38,239 bases of DNA from Actinoplanes utahensis (GTDB lineage Bacteria > Actinomycetota > Actinomycetes > Mycobacteriales > Micromonosporaceae), in assembly GCF_016862455.1 (NCBI RefSeq), contig NZ_BOMZ01000020.1, forward strand, positions 1 to 38,239, written 5' to 3'. Positions 31,838-38,239 of the stretch are shown here, piece after piece (position 1 is the first letter of the stretch; each line of letters begins with the position of its first letter). A model generated the notes under the pieces. It did no database searches and had not been told where the DNA came from. It was given only the letters and a program-made list of their open reading frames with translations. Both the position numbers and the translations under genes were made by a program.

Positions 31838-32839
31838 ATGGACGCAGGTAATGCCCGTAACAGGGTTAGTGACGGCAATGAGGGGACCGTGGGCAACGTG
31901 GAGAAGAACACCGTGATGCGTACCGACCAGGTCGCCGAAGAGCGCGACCTCGTCGGAGTCTACCTGCACGAGATCTCCCGGACGCCGTTGTTGGACGCCG
32001 CTCGTGAGGTCGAACTGTCGAAGGCGATCGAGGCGGGACTCTACGCCGAGCACCTGCTCGAGACGGGCGAGGAGCGTCGCGGCGTCAGCCGGGAGGAGCT
32101 GGAGCGTCTCGTCACCGAGGGCCAGCGCGCGAAGGATCTGTTCATCCGGGCCAACCTGCGACTGGTCGTCTCGATCGCACGCCGCTACGTGCGGTCCGGC
32201 ATGCCGATGCTGGACCTGATCCAGGAAGGCAACACCGGCCTGGTCCGCGCCGTCGAGAAGTTCGACTACGAGCGCGGTTACAAGTTCTCGACCTACGCCA
32301 CCTGGTGGGTGCGCCAGGCGATCAGCCGCGCCATCGCCCAGCAGGAACGCACCGTCCGGCTCCCCGTCCACCTGGTCGAGGATGTCAACCGGATGCGTAA
32401 CGTCACCCGCCAGCTCGTCCGTGAGCTGGGCGGCGACCCGGAGCCGGAGCAGGTCGCGGCCGCTCTCGGCGTCACCGTCGAGCGGGTCAACGAGCTCACC
32501 CGCTGGGCGCAGGACACCGTCTCGCTCGACACCCCGGTCGGCGACGACGGCGACACCAACCTCGGTGACCTGGTCGCCGACAGCGACGCCCCCAGCCCCG
32601 AGGAGATCGTCCTCAACGCGCTCGAGCGGCAGCGCATCGAGGGCCTGCTCAACCACCTGGACGACCGGTCGGCCGGCATCATGCGGGCGCGGTACGGACT
32701 GGAGGACGGCCGCGAGCACTCGCTGACCGAGGTGGCGTCCCGCTTCTCGCTGAGCCGCGAGCGGATCCGTCAGCTGGAGATCCAGGCGCTCGGCCGGCTG
32801 CGTGAGCTGGCCCGCGCGGAGGGTCTGGCCGCCGCCTGA
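31838..32839 (+). CDS. Group 2 sigma-70 factor (SigB/HrdD-like)
   Basis: A 333-residue RNA polymerase sigma factor of the RpoD family without the long region 1.1 of the primary factor. Region 1.2 is DLVGVYLHEISRTPLLDAARE (about residues 36-56 here written in two parts: DLVGVYLHEI, SRTPLLDAARE). Region 2 has LFIRANLRLVVSIARRY, DLIQEGNTGLVRAVEKFDY and KFSTYATWWVRQAI for core binding and -10 recognition. Region 3 follows, then region 4 ends in EVASRFSLSRERIRQLE for -35 recognition. The near-consensus -10 helix implies promoters like those of the housekeeping factor. ATG 31838 has GGGAG (31826-31830) upstream. Expression is probably under a sigma-R-type promoter, placing it in an oxidative stress cascade. 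A 15-bp hairpin terminator follows. Confidence 0.95.
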   Translation: MDAGNARNRVSDGNEGTVGNVEKNTVMRTDQVAEERDLVGVYLHEISRTPLLDAAREVELSKAIEAGLYAEHLLETGEERRGVSREELERLVTEGQRAKDLFIRANLRLVVSIARRYVRSGMPMLDLIQEGNTGLVRAVEKFDYERGYKFSTYATWWVRQAISRAIAQQERTVRLPVHLVEDVNRMRNVTRQLVRELGGDPEPEQVAAALGVTVERVNELTRWAQDTVSLDTPVGDDGDTNLGDLVADSDAPSPEEIVLNALERQRIEGLLNHLDDRSAGIMRARYGLEDGREHSLTEVASRFSLSRERIRQLEIQALGRLRELARAEGLAAA

Positions 32840-32872
32840 TCCCGTCCCGTTCCCAACCCCTCTGAAACGATC

Positions 32873-32909
32873 AAGGCCGGCGCCCCCTCCTCGGGGGCGC
32901 CGGCCTTTT
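32873..32909 (+). terminator. Terminator of the sigma factor gene
   Basis: A perfect 15-bp stem (32873-32887 with 32893-32907) and a 5-base loop end in TTTT, 34 bases after the stop. The stem begins AAGGCCGG and ends CCGGCCTT, so it could act in both directions. Confidence 0.92.
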
Positions 32910-32923
32910 GGTGCCGCTGTCTT

Positions 32924-32986
32924 GGTACGGCTGGTTCTCAGGGCTGTCTCAGCGGCGTCGAGACAGCCCTGAGAACCAGCCGTACC
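32924..32986. terminator. 26-bp perfect palindrome between convergent genes
   Basis: Arms at 32924-32949 and 32961-32986 are perfectly complementary over 26 bp around an 11-base loop, ending 5 bases before the stop of the NlpC gene. Its inner stem GGCTGTCT/AGACAGCC is the same as in the xylB terminator at 19752. It may terminate the minus-strand gene, though no T run follows in that direction. Confidence 0.8.
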
Positions 32987-32991
32987 GACGC

Positions 32992-33954
32992 CTACTTGAC
33001 CCGGCCGTAGCCGTTCGGCGTCATGATGTCGATCGTGCGGTGCAGGATGTCCCGGCCGGCCGACGGCGCGTCGATGATCTTGCCGCCGCCGACGTAGATC
33101 CCGACATGGGCGTTATTGCGGTAGAACACCAGGTCACCGGGTTGAAGATCGGATCTGCTGATCCGGGCGGTGGCGCTGTACTGCGCGGCGGCGTTGTGCG
33201 GCAGCGACTTGCCGGCCGCGGCCCAGGCCGCCGAGGTCAGACCCGAGCAGTCGTACGAGTCCGGGCCGGCGTCGCCGAAGCCGTACGGCTTGCCGATCTG
33301 GTTGAACGCGAAGGTGACGGCCTTGCCGGCGGAACCCGGGATGCTCGGGATCGCGCCGGTGTAGGACCCGGTGTCCTCGGTGGGACTGCCGTACGCGGCC
33401 TCACGCATGTCGTACAGATTCTCGAGGTCGCCCTCGATCTTCTTCTTGCGCGTCGCCAGCTCGGTGACCTGAGCGTTCTGCTTCTTCTGGGTCTGCTGGA
33501 GAGCGGCCTTGCGCTCCGCGAACGACTGCGTCGTCTCGGTGTAGGCGTCGATGTCCTGCTGGTTGGAGCGGGCGATCTGCTCCAGCGTGGCCAGCCGTTC
33601 CAGCAGGTTCTGCGAGTCACCGTTCGCGATCACCGCGAGCGGGCCGATGCGACCCTGCATGTACGTGGTGTCGGCGATGGTGTCCACCTTGACGGTGGCC
33701 GCGGCGAGCGCCGCCTGGGCCGGCTTCAGCGACTTCTCCAGCTTGACGGCTTCGGCCTTGGTCTTGTTCAGGTCGATCCGCAGCTTGTTGTACTGCTCGG
33801 TGACGTTCTCGAGGGTCGTGGACGCCGCCTCGATCTTCTTCGTGAGCTCGGCGGGGGACGGAGCCGCGTTCGCGGCGGTCGCTCCCGACGCGGTGATCGC
33901 GAATGCCGTCAGCGCGACCACGAGAGCCCGGAACCGGGTTCGGGGGTGTGGCAC
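32992..33954 (-). CDS. Secreted NlpC/P60 peptidoglycan hydrolase with coiled coil
   Basis: A 320-residue exported cell-wall endopeptidase (RipA-like layout). The signal peptide (PRTRFRALVV..., cleaved near TAANAAPS) precedes a long coiled-coil domain (about residues 35-190). A flexible link leads to the NlpC/P60 domain (about 205-320), with catalytic Cys236 in YDCSGLT, His283 in AHVGIYVG and a DAPSAG segment. Such enzymes cut within the stem peptide during cell separation, germination or resuscitation, and the coiled coil often keeps them inactive. GTG 33954 is the start; the ribosome site is poor. A 178-base leader with strong secondary structure and its own promoter precedes it, suggesting control by a riboswitch. 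Confidence 0.92.
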   Translation of the reverse strand: MPHPRTRFRALVVALTAFAITASGATAANAAPSPAELTKKIEAASTTLENVTEQYNKLRIDLNKTKAEAVKLEKSLKPAQAALAAATVKVDTIADTTYMQGRIGPLAVIANGDSQNLLERLATLEQIARSNQQDIDAYTETTQSFAERKAALQQTQKKQNAQVTELATRKKKIEGDLENLYDMREAAYGSPTEDTGSYTGAIPSIPGSAGKAVTFAFNQIGKPYGFGDAGPDSYDCSGLTSAAWAAAGKSLPHNAAAQYSATARISRSDLQPGDLVFYRNNAHVGIYVGGGKIIDAPSAGRDILHRTIDIMTPNGYGRVK

Positions 33955-33969
33955 TGGTCAGGGGGCCTT

Positions 33970-34132
33970 TCTTCCGCTTGGCCGCCGACCTGGTCGCTGG
34001 GGGAGTCCGGGCGGGAAGAGAGGCCCGGTCCCACGACGGCCGCCGGCCTCGAGGAAGAGGCGCCGGCTCGTCGCGTGTTTCGGCGGCGTTGGCCGGCGCC
34101 ACCGGAGGTTTGTGGCTGCGGACCGGACCAAC
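33970..34132 (-). ncRNA. Structured 5' leader, candidate c-di-AMP (ydaO/yuaA-type) riboswitch
   Basis: The transcript leader of the NlpC/P60 gene is about 178 bases. It can fold a 9-bp stem with a small bulge (34042-34067) and a second stem CCGGGC/GCCCGG (34007-34012 with 34023-34028). GCCGAAAC, GGGACCGGGC and CAGCGACC segments resemble actinobacterial ydaO leaders as I remember them. In actinomycetes this riboswitch class often precedes NlpC/P60 and Rpf genes. I could not run a covariance model, so the class is a suggestion; the presence of a long structured leader is better supported. Confidence 0.45.
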
Positions 34133-34138
34133 CGCATT

Positions 34139-34166
34139 AACCTATCGGCGGAAGAAAAGAAATCAA
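34139..34166 (-). promoter_or_regulatory. Promoter of the NlpC/P60 leader
   Basis: On the minus strand TTGATT (34161-34166) and TAGGTT (34139-34144) are 16 bases apart, a good housekeeping-type match in an AT-rich island. The start of transcription would be near 34132. Confidence 0.6.
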
Positions 34167-34272
34167 GGCCCCGCCGAGTGAAATTTCCCGATAGCCGGGC
34201 TTGCGCGTTTAATCCTGATAACGGGCTGTTATTCGCTCGCCGCTGAGCGTGAATTCCCCGCGCTTACCCGGA
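34167..34272. other. Spacer upstream of the NlpC promoter
   Basis: This lower-GC stretch separates the DUF3817 stop from the NlpC promoter. CGCTC/GAGCG arms near 34235-34250 can form a weak hairpin that may end the upstream operon. Nothing else is seen. Confidence 0.35.
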
Positions 34273-34590
34273 CTATTCGCTCAGTGCCGGTTCAGCCGTG
34301 GGGACCCAGTTACGCGTCACCTGACGCTCGGCCCAGAACGACAGGAACGGGATCGTGCCGGACAGCATGACCAGGATCATCCGCTTGAACGGCCAACCCA
34401 CCCGGCGGGACAGGTCGAAGGTGCACACCAGATAGACCATGTAGAGGAAACCGTGGAGCTGCCCCACCGTCTCGACCACGACCGGGTTGTCGGGGGGCCC
34501 GTACTTCATCACCATGCCGACCGTGAGCACGAGCAGAAGCATGCCGACGATCCAGGCGATGATCCGGTAACGGGTGAGAGCTCCCTGCAC
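34273..34590 (-). CDS. DUF3817 small integral membrane protein
   Basis: A 105-residue membrane protein of the DUF3817 family: three hydrophobic helices, with RYRIIAWIVGMLLLVLTVGM, the conserved loop KYGPPDNPVVVETVGQLHGF, LYMVYLVCTFDLSRRV and a last helix RMILVMLSGTIPFLSFW, ending in the basic AERQV segment. Function is unknown in the family. GTG 34590 was chosen because AAGGAG lies 9 bases upstream; the very long frame above it is not coding. It is downstream of the next gene (20-bp gap), forming a common actinobacterial pair. Confidence 0.85.
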   Translation of the reverse strand: MQGALTRYRIIAWIVGMLLLVLTVGMVMKYGPPDNPVVVETVGQLHGFLYMVYLVCTFDLSRRVGWPFKRMILVMLSGTIPFLSFWAERQVTRNWVPTAEPALSE

Positions 34591-34610
34591 GGCCGGTGAC
34601 TCCTTCTTGC

Positions 34611-35036
34611 CTATGTGTTGGGGACGCGGTGGGGGTAATCCGTCGGCCGGGCCCCGGGATGGGCGGCCAGCCAGGCCAGATAGTCGTTGTAGGCGTCGAG
34701 TTCGGGATCCGGCGCCGCGTCGGCCCGCGGCCGGACCTCGACCCGGACCGGGCGGCCCAGCGTGACCGGCGCACCGGGCTCGGCCGGCGGCGGGGTCTCC
34801 TCCGACTCGGTGAGCGGCAGGCCGGCCGCCCGGCGACGGGCCAGTTGGATCTCGCGCACCCAGATGAACACCACGAAGCCGCCGAAGACCGGCCACTGGA
34901 ACATGTAGCCCCAGCTGATCGAGTTGCCGTCGGCGGCGCGGCTGAACTGCCACCAGCCCAGCGCCAGACAGGTCGCGGTCATCACGAGCGCGAGAAGATG
35001 GCGGGCCATCCACGCCGGAGTCCACAGCCCTTTCAT
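34611..35036 (-). CDS. Small membrane protein with a SURF1-like GWWQ start
   Basis: A 141-residue membrane protein. Helix one ([21 protein letters not shown]) carries an LGxWQ motif like that at the start of SURF1 proteins, a second helix ([15 protein letters not shown]) follows, then a charged cytoplasmic tail with LARRR, acidic Pro-rich stretches and [17 protein letters not shown]. It lacks the extracytoplasmic SURF1 core, so it is not a SURF1 protein proper. ATG 35036 is chosen: TACGCT lies 7 bases upstream on the minus strand, which fits a leaderless mRNA, and the product begins at the membrane helix. It is co-transcribed with the DUF3817 gene. Function unknown. Confidence 0.75.
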   Translation of the reverse strand: MKGLWTPAWMARHLLALVMTATCLALGWWQFSRAADGNSISWGYMFQWPVFGGFVVFIWVREIQLARRRAAGLPLTESEETPPPAEPGAPVTLGRPVRVEVRPRADAAPDPELDAYNDYLAWLAAHPGARPTDYPHRVPNT

Positions 35037-35127
35037 GTACACGAGCGTACCGGCGGGTTTGGTGGGCGTTAGCCGGGGCAACCCGTGCTGGCGAGACCTT
35101 ACCCATTCGGATAGGAGGCGCATCACG

Positions 35128-35376
35128 ATGGAAGCGCGATTCGAGGACGGTGCGGCGGTGGCCTTCGACACCGGCGTCGACCCGGCGGGCCTGTCCGACG
35201 ACGACCTGTTCCGGGAACTCGGCAGCCTTTACCGGACCCGCCTGCACACCCTGCGGCACGGCCCGGACGCCGCCCTGGACAACCATTTCAAACGCACTGC
35301 CGAACTGGAGACCGAATACATGGCACGGTTCCCCGGCCGCGAGGTCGACCCGGACCGGCTCACCCAGGCCTTCTGA
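35128..35376 (+). CDS. DUF6158-like small protein
   Basis: An 82-residue soluble, helical protein: a short N-terminal segment, then [40 protein letters not shown] and [19 protein letters not shown] believe it belongs to DUF6158, whose members have this DDLxRELxxLxxTRxxTLRHG pattern; function is unknown. ATG 35128 is preceded by AGGAGG (35113-35118). Its stop overlaps the next start (TGATG), so the two genes are translationally coupled. Confidence 0.78.
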   Translation: MEARFEDGAAVAFDTGVDPAGLSDDDLFRELGSLYRTRLHTLRHGPDAALDNHFKRTAELETEYMARFPGREVDPDRLTQAF

Positions 35377-35894
35377 TGGCGCTGCGCCAACGGATCGCCC
35401 GGCTCGCGCAGGCCTACGCCCCGCACGAGCACCGGCCGCTCGACGGATATCTGGTCGCCATGGGCGCCTTCGGGACGATGGCCGGGGCACTGGCCGCGGC
35501 TGCCCGGATCAGTGGCCGGCCAGTGCCCGAACGTCCCGGACTCGGCGACGTGGCACTGGTGTCGATCGCCACCCACAAACTCAGCCGGCTGGTGGCCAAG
35601 GAAGCGGTGACCAGCCCGCTGCGCGCCCCGTTCACCCGCTACACCGCGCCGGCCGGGTCGGCCGAACTGCACGAGGAGGTACGCGACGAGGGCAGCCCGG
35701 TCCGGCACAGCATCGGCGAACTGGTCACCTGCCCGTTCTGCCTGGCCGTCTGGGTGTCCACGGCGCTCACCGGCGGCCTGGTGCTGGCACCCCGGCTGAC
35801 CCGGCTGGCCGCCACCGCGCTGACCGCGACGGCGGCCTCGGACTTCCTGCAGATGGCGTACTGCATCGCCAAGAAGCACGCGGAACGGGACTGA
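35376..35894 (+). CDS. DUF1360 membrane protein
   Basis: A 172-residue protein of the DUF1360 family, related to the spore-coat protein CotD-adjacent YjcA type in Bacillus by fold only. Signatures are GDVALVSIATHKLSRLVAKE, VTSPLRAPFTRY, and ELVTCPFCLAVWVSTAL with its CPFC motif, then a helix ending FLQMAYCIAKK. Two or three membrane helices are likely. Function is unknown. ATG 35376 overlaps the stop of the DUF6158 gene by one base. The gene converges on the small gene at 35896, with one base between their stops. Confidence 0.85.
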   Translation: MALRQRIARLAQAYAPHEHRPLDGYLVAMGAFGTMAGALAAAARISGRPVPERPGLGDVALVSIATHKLSRLVAKEAVTSPLRAPFTRYTAPAGSAELHEEVRDEGSPVRHSIGELVTCPFCLAVWVSTALTGGLVLAPRLTRLAATALTATAASDFLQMAYCIAKKHAERD

Positions 35895-35895
35895 C

Positions 35896-36096
35896 TCAGA
35901 ACTGCAGGGCGCGGAGGGCCTCGGCCGCCTCGTCCTGCGCGTACTCGCCCTCGGGCAGCGCGTCGATCCGGGTGAGCACGGTCGCCGGCAGATCCGCGGC
36001 GATCGCACGTCGTTGCAGGTCTCCGCTGGTCAGCCGCTCCTGGGCGTCGTAGGCGGTGTCCAGGAAGGCGTCCAGCTCACGGATGTCGTCGGTCAC
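35896..36096 (-). CDS. Small acidic helical protein
   Basis: Family not recognised with certainty. The 66-residue product is acidic and helical: ELDAFLDTAYDAQERLTSGD, LQRRAIAADLPATVLTRIDA and LPEGEYAQDEAAEALRAL. The composition resembles short DUF2795-like proteins. GTG 36096 is taken as the start because the protein then begins MTDDIREL; a TTG at 36129 is possible, since TACACT (36138-36143, minus strand) would place a transcription start right beside it. It is convergent with the DUF1360 gene, one base between the stops. Confidence 0.6.
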   Translation of the reverse strand: MTDDIRELDAFLDTAYDAQERLTSGDLQRRAIAADLPATVLTRIDALPEGEYAQDEAAEALRALQF

Positions 36097-36195
36097 GGGC
36101 GGTGGACTACCCGCCGGGCCGCCGGCCAAACACCAGGAGTGTAACCCAGGTCACAACAACTCACGGAATCCCGCACCGGTGCCGACGGTTGTGAA

Positions 36196-36309
36196 CGAAT
36201 GCCGGTGTGCCCAGTGTCCCCGGGCCTCACCCAACGCCTGCACGGAATACCGTTCGGCTGGAGCCGTGTTGAGCCACTCGCCGCGAGGCGACCTGCACAC
36301 CGGCATTCG
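36196..36309. repeat. 15-bp inverted repeat, 84-bp spacer
   Basis: CGAATGCCGGTGTGC (36196-36210) and its exact complement (36295-36309) enclose 84 bp without a gene. The right arm touches the palindrome at 36309. It may be a cruciform, a regulatory hairpin or the remains of a small mobile element. Confidence 0.8.
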
Positions 36310-36344
36310 CGCCGCCTCTCGGGTGAACACCCGAGAGGCGGCGC
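36309..36344. promoter_or_regulatory. Perfect 17-bp palindrome with a 2-base loop
   Basis: Arms 36309-36325 and 36328-36344 are perfectly complementary with AA between them. It ends 5 bases before the -35 of a sigma-B-type promoter, so it may be an operator or may insulate the promoter from upstream transcription. Confidence 0.8.
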
Positions 36345-36348
36345 AAAA

Positions 36349-36373
36349 GTTTCCCCACCCCGCCCCCGGGTAC
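36349..36373 (+). promoter_or_regulatory. Sigma-B/SigF-type stress promoter
   Basis: GTTT (36349-36352), 15 bases and GGGTAC (36368-36373) match the actinobacterial general-stress consensus (GNNT-N14-16-GGGTA). The start codon at 36383 lies just 10 bases beyond, so the mRNA would be leaderless or nearly so. Confidence 0.65.
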
Positions 36374-36382
36374 CCGGACACC

Positions 36383-36565
36383 ATGACCGACGAGCGCACC
36401 GGACGCCGTGCCGCCGACCTGCTGCCCGAAGAACGCGCCGCCGGCAGCGCCGACCCGCAAGCCCAGGCCGAAGCCATCCTCGCGGACTCCGACGAACGCA
36501 CCGACGATCCCACGGCCGCGCCTGATTCATTCCTTGAGCGCAGAACATCCGACGAGTCGGTTTGA
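36383..36565 (+). CDS. Small acidic protein under a stress promoter
   Basis: A 60-residue hydrophilic protein, not recognised by family: MTDERTGRRAADLLPEERAA, then GSADPQAQAEAILADSDERT, ending DSFLERRTSDESV. The composition (Asp, Glu, Arg, Ala; no hydrophobic core) suggests disorder. The ATG at 36383 is set by the sigma-B-type promoter, which leaves no room for a ribosome site. Small ADSDERT-type proteins of this kind occur in actinomycetes; a role in stress is inferred only from the promoter. Confidence 0.65.
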   Translation: MTDERTGRRAADLLPEERAAGSADPQAQAEAILADSDERTDDPTAAPDSFLERRTSDESV

Positions 36566-36635
36566 ACCCGGGACACCCCCCTAATGGGGCACCTGATCGC
36601 GCACGTTTCCGGATAGACGTGGCAATATCCGTCGA

Positions 36636-37442
36636 GTGTCTGCCCCTAAACGCCGTGTCCCGGCCGCGCAGCGTGGCGCCCGGCTGACCCGGCGCACCCC
36701 CAAAGACGGCACGTCCACCATCTCCACGCCGCGCCGGTCAGCGGCCCCACACGCCGCCCCGCCCAGCGGGCCGCATCCGGTGGAACTAGCCGGGCTGCTG
36801 CACGAACTGACCGTGCGCCTGCTCGCCGCCGACTCGCTCACCCAAGCCCTCGACCGGTTCGCCGCCCTCGCGGCAGGCGCCCTGCCGGGCGTCGCACGAT
36901 GCTCGGTGGCGCTGATCGGCGAAGGCGGGCCCCTCACCGCGGCCACCGCCGGACAGGCAGGGCAGACATTCGACCAACTCCAGTACGCCGGAAGCACCGG
37001 ACCCGGACTCGAAGCAGCCCGCACCCGGACCCTGATCACCTCCGGCGACCTGACAACCGACGAACGGTGGCCCGAACTCGCCCACGCCGCCCGAACCGAC
37101 GGACTGGGCGGACTGGCCGCGATCCCCCTGGACGTACGCCGAACCGCGGTCGGGGCACTCAGCGTCTACCTCGACCACGCCGGCGACGTCGACCCGGAAG
37201 TCCTCGTCACCGCCATGGCCCTGGCCGGCCAAGCCGAAGTCCTGATCGGCGAACTGCACCGGCGCGAAGCCCTCACCGAAGGCGCCGAAGTCGACCGCGC
37301 CGTCGGCGTGATCATCGCCCAACGCGGCTGCGGCATCCAAGAGGCCTACGCCATCCTCCAAGAGAGCGCCCAGCGCCTCGGCCTCGACCGCACCACCGTC
37401 GCCACCCGCCTGGTGACCGCAGCAGCCCGCAACAGCGGATGA
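36636..37442 (+). CDS. GAF-ANTAR antiterminator-type regulator
   Basis: A 268-residue cytoplasmic regulator. A basic, Pro/Ala-rich N-terminus (about 1-45) precedes a GAF domain (about 50-205: ELAGLLHELTVRLLAADSLT, VARCSVALIGEGG, GLGGLAAIPLDVRRTAVGAL). A C-terminal ANTAR domain follows (about 212-265: EVDRAVGVIIAQRGCGIQEA, YAILQESAQRLGLDRTTVA). ANTAR proteins bind paired hairpins in RNA and prevent termination; the GAF part would sense a small ligand or respond to redox. GTG 36636 lacks a ribosome site, and an ATATCC box lies a few bases upstream, fitting a leaderless mRNA. Its RNA targets are not visible in the window, although the downstream repeats can form hairpins. Confidence 0.9.
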   Translation: MSAPKRRVPAAQRGARLTRRTPKDGTSTISTPRRSAAPHAAPPSGPHPVELAGLLHELTVRLLAADSLTQALDRFAALAAGALPGVARCSVALIGEGGPLTAATAGQAGQTFDQLQYAGSTGPGLEAARTRTLITSGDLTTDERWPELAHAARTDGLGGLAAIPLDVRRTAVGALSVYLDHAGDVDPEVLVTAMALAGQAEVLIGELHRREALTEGAEVDRAVGVIIAQRGCGIQEAYAILQESAQRLGLDRTTVATRLVTAAARNSG

Positions 37443-37503
37443 CCTGACCACGGCCCACTCACCCCAGATGCCGAGAAGGCGGACCGGGCCATTCGCGGGG
37501 CGG

Positions 37504-37801
37504 GGTGTGCCGGTTCGATCACCCGGGGTGCGTGGTCTGATGGTGATCTCATCGGCGGGGCGGGTTTGCCGGGTTGGCCGCCTACCGGGCGAGGCGTGTC
37601 GGCTTGGTCGCCCGAGGATGAGGCGTGCTGGCTTTCTTACCCGCGAGATCGGGTGTGCTGGCTTGGTCACCCGTGGGGCGAGGTGTGCTGGTTTTCTCAC
37701 CCGCGAGATCGGGTGTGCTGGCTTGGTCACCCGTGGGGCGAGGCGTGCTGGTTTTCTCACCCGCGAATTACGGTAGCTGGCTTTCTTGCCCGCGGATTGC
37801 G
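37504..37801. repeat. 30-bp tandem repeat array, about ten units
   Basis: Units of 30 bp run back to back: clear copies start at 37623, 37653, 37683, 37713 and 37743, flanked by degenerate ones. Two unit types alternate (GTGTGCTGGCTTGGTCACCC and GTGTGCTGGTTTTCTCACCC at their 5' parts), giving a 60-bp higher-order period; 37653-37712 and 37713-37772 are nearly identical. There are no unique spacers, so it is not a CRISPR array. Confidence 0.92.
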
Positions 37802-37835
37802 GTATCCGATTTACTTACGGAGCTGTGCTAGCTTT

Positions 37836-37855
37836 GCTCCGCTTCGCTCCGCGGC
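37836..37855. repeat. Dispersed 20-bp element, copy 2
   Basis: Identical to 30498-30517. Here it sits at the left edge of the long inverted repeat. Confidence 0.85.
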
Positions 37856-37957
37856 AAAATGCCTTTAAGCTGGTGTCGAGGCGTGCGATTTTCCGCCACC
37901 CAGCAAACCCCACTGGGCGTCGAAAAATCACTCGCCTCGACACCAGCGGCATTTTGC
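37854..37957. repeat. Long interrupted palindrome (~104 bp), MITE- or BIME-like
   Basis: GCAAAATGC (37854-37862) pairs with 37949-37957, and a 15-bp arm starting GCTGGTGTCG (37869-37883) pairs with 37933-37947; an inner GATTTTC/GAAAAATC and CCCAG/CTGGG continue the stem. A third copy of the arm lies at 38206-38231. Confidence 0.88.
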
Positions 37958-37965
37958 GGGCTGTT

Positions 37966-38125
37966 CCGTGGCCACGTGCACACTGGAAAACTACGGGGTG
38001 GGGACCGTTGCGTGACCACGTGTCCCGAAGGCCACGGGGTGGGGACCGTTCCGTGACCACGTGTGCCGGGGACGGTAGGGCTGACTGTCTCATGACCACG
38101 GGAGGGGCTGTCGTCCGTGGCCACA
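37966..38125. repeat. Degenerate ~40-bp repeats with a TGACCACG/TGGCCACG core
   Basis: The core recurs at about 37968, 38012, 38053, 38092 and 38117, in two cases preceded by GGGGTGGGGACCGTT. Spacings are about 44, 41, 39 and 25 bp. Confidence 0.7.
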
Positions 38126-38205
38126 GAGGTCCGCCTGGCTGGGGACGGTCTGGTTGCAACCGCTAATCACCCCCGTAATTGCCGCAAGGTCGTATTCACG
38201 GAACT

Positions 38206-38231
38206 GCCCGCAAAATGCCGTTGGTGTCGAG
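38206..38231 (+). repeat. Third copy of the long-palindrome arm
   Basis: Twenty-five of 26 bases match the complement of 37936-37961 (GCCCGCAAAATGCCG then TTGGTGTCGAG). It is probably the left half of another hairpin that continues beyond the window. Confidence 0.85.
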
Positions 38232-38239
38232 ACAGTCGA

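Larger units (their letters stand above)
37443..38239. other. Gene-free repeat region at the right end
   Basis: These 797 bases contain the 30-bp array, the long hairpin element (37854-37957), a TGACCACG repeat block (37966-38125) and a further arm at 38206-38231. Frames in this region are short, repeat-driven and open on both strands, so none is called. Confidence 0.6.

Noticed and set aside
31635..31838. 67-codon frame ending on the sigma start (TGATG)
   Set aside because: The junction is suggestive of coupling, but there is no ribosome site, the frame overlaps the sigma-R promoter, and composition is not codon-like.
34611..35036. Full SURF1 cytochrome oxidase assembly protein
   Set aside because: Only the LGxWQ start is present; the extracytoplasmic core and the length of SURF1 are missing.
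37504..37801. Possible CRISPR array
   Set aside because: Units are contiguous with no unique spacers, and no cas genes are present.

Overview
The window comes from a very high-GC filamentous actinomycete, most likely Actinoplanes or a close relative in the Micromonosporaceae. The clearest pointer is the xylose isomerase, which from memory is nearly collinear with the industrial Actinoplanes missouriensis enzyme. A conservon (CvnABCD), a SARP regulator, ANTAR and MHYT proteins, ricin-lectin pectinases and several SD-less genes with a TANNNT box close to the start also fit. No phage, IS, CRISPR array, tRNA or rRNA was recognised. Family assignments come from reading motifs, not from a search.

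Layout. 1-4642: a left-truncated Ser/Ala-rich protein, a small membrane-anchored Pro/Ser-rich protein and a two-gene minus-strand operon of paralogues sharing an unnamed C-terminal domain. 4980-9379: a complete conservon (NIT-HAMP-ATPase sensor, roadblock, DUF742, small GTPase). 9591-15427: a SARP regulator fused to membrane helices and a helix-hairpin-helix tail, a lipoprotein, a lactonase-fold propeller and a solute-binding/VWA protein. 15842-19812: ROK repressor divergent from xylA-xylB, ending in very strong terminators. 20018-22920: pectin methylesterase and pectate lyase, two nucleotides apart, each with a near-duplicate ricin-type lectin module. 23090-31311: MFS transporter, GH13 glucosidase, MESH1-like alarmone hydrolase, MHYT sensor, a nucleotidyltransferase-BON-metallophosphoesterase operon, a thymidylate-kinase-like protein and an SDR. 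31838-37442: a group 2 sigma factor behind a sigma-R-type promoter, an NlpC/P60 hydrolase behind a long structured leader (candidate c-di-AMP riboswitch), small membrane and DUF proteins, a small protein behind a sigma-B-type promoter and a GAF-ANTAR protein. 37443-38239 has no gene and is filled with tandem and inverted repeats.

Functional themes. Plant-polymer use is prominent: pectin de-esterification and cleavage, xylose isomerisation and phosphorylation, oligosaccharide hydrolysis. A second theme is stress and second-messenger signalling: alarmone hydrolysis, ECF-type control of a group 2 sigma factor, a sigma-B-like promoter, a possible c-di-AMP leader and an ANTAR antiterminator. The non-coding DNA is rich in perfect long palindromes and degenerate tandem repeats.
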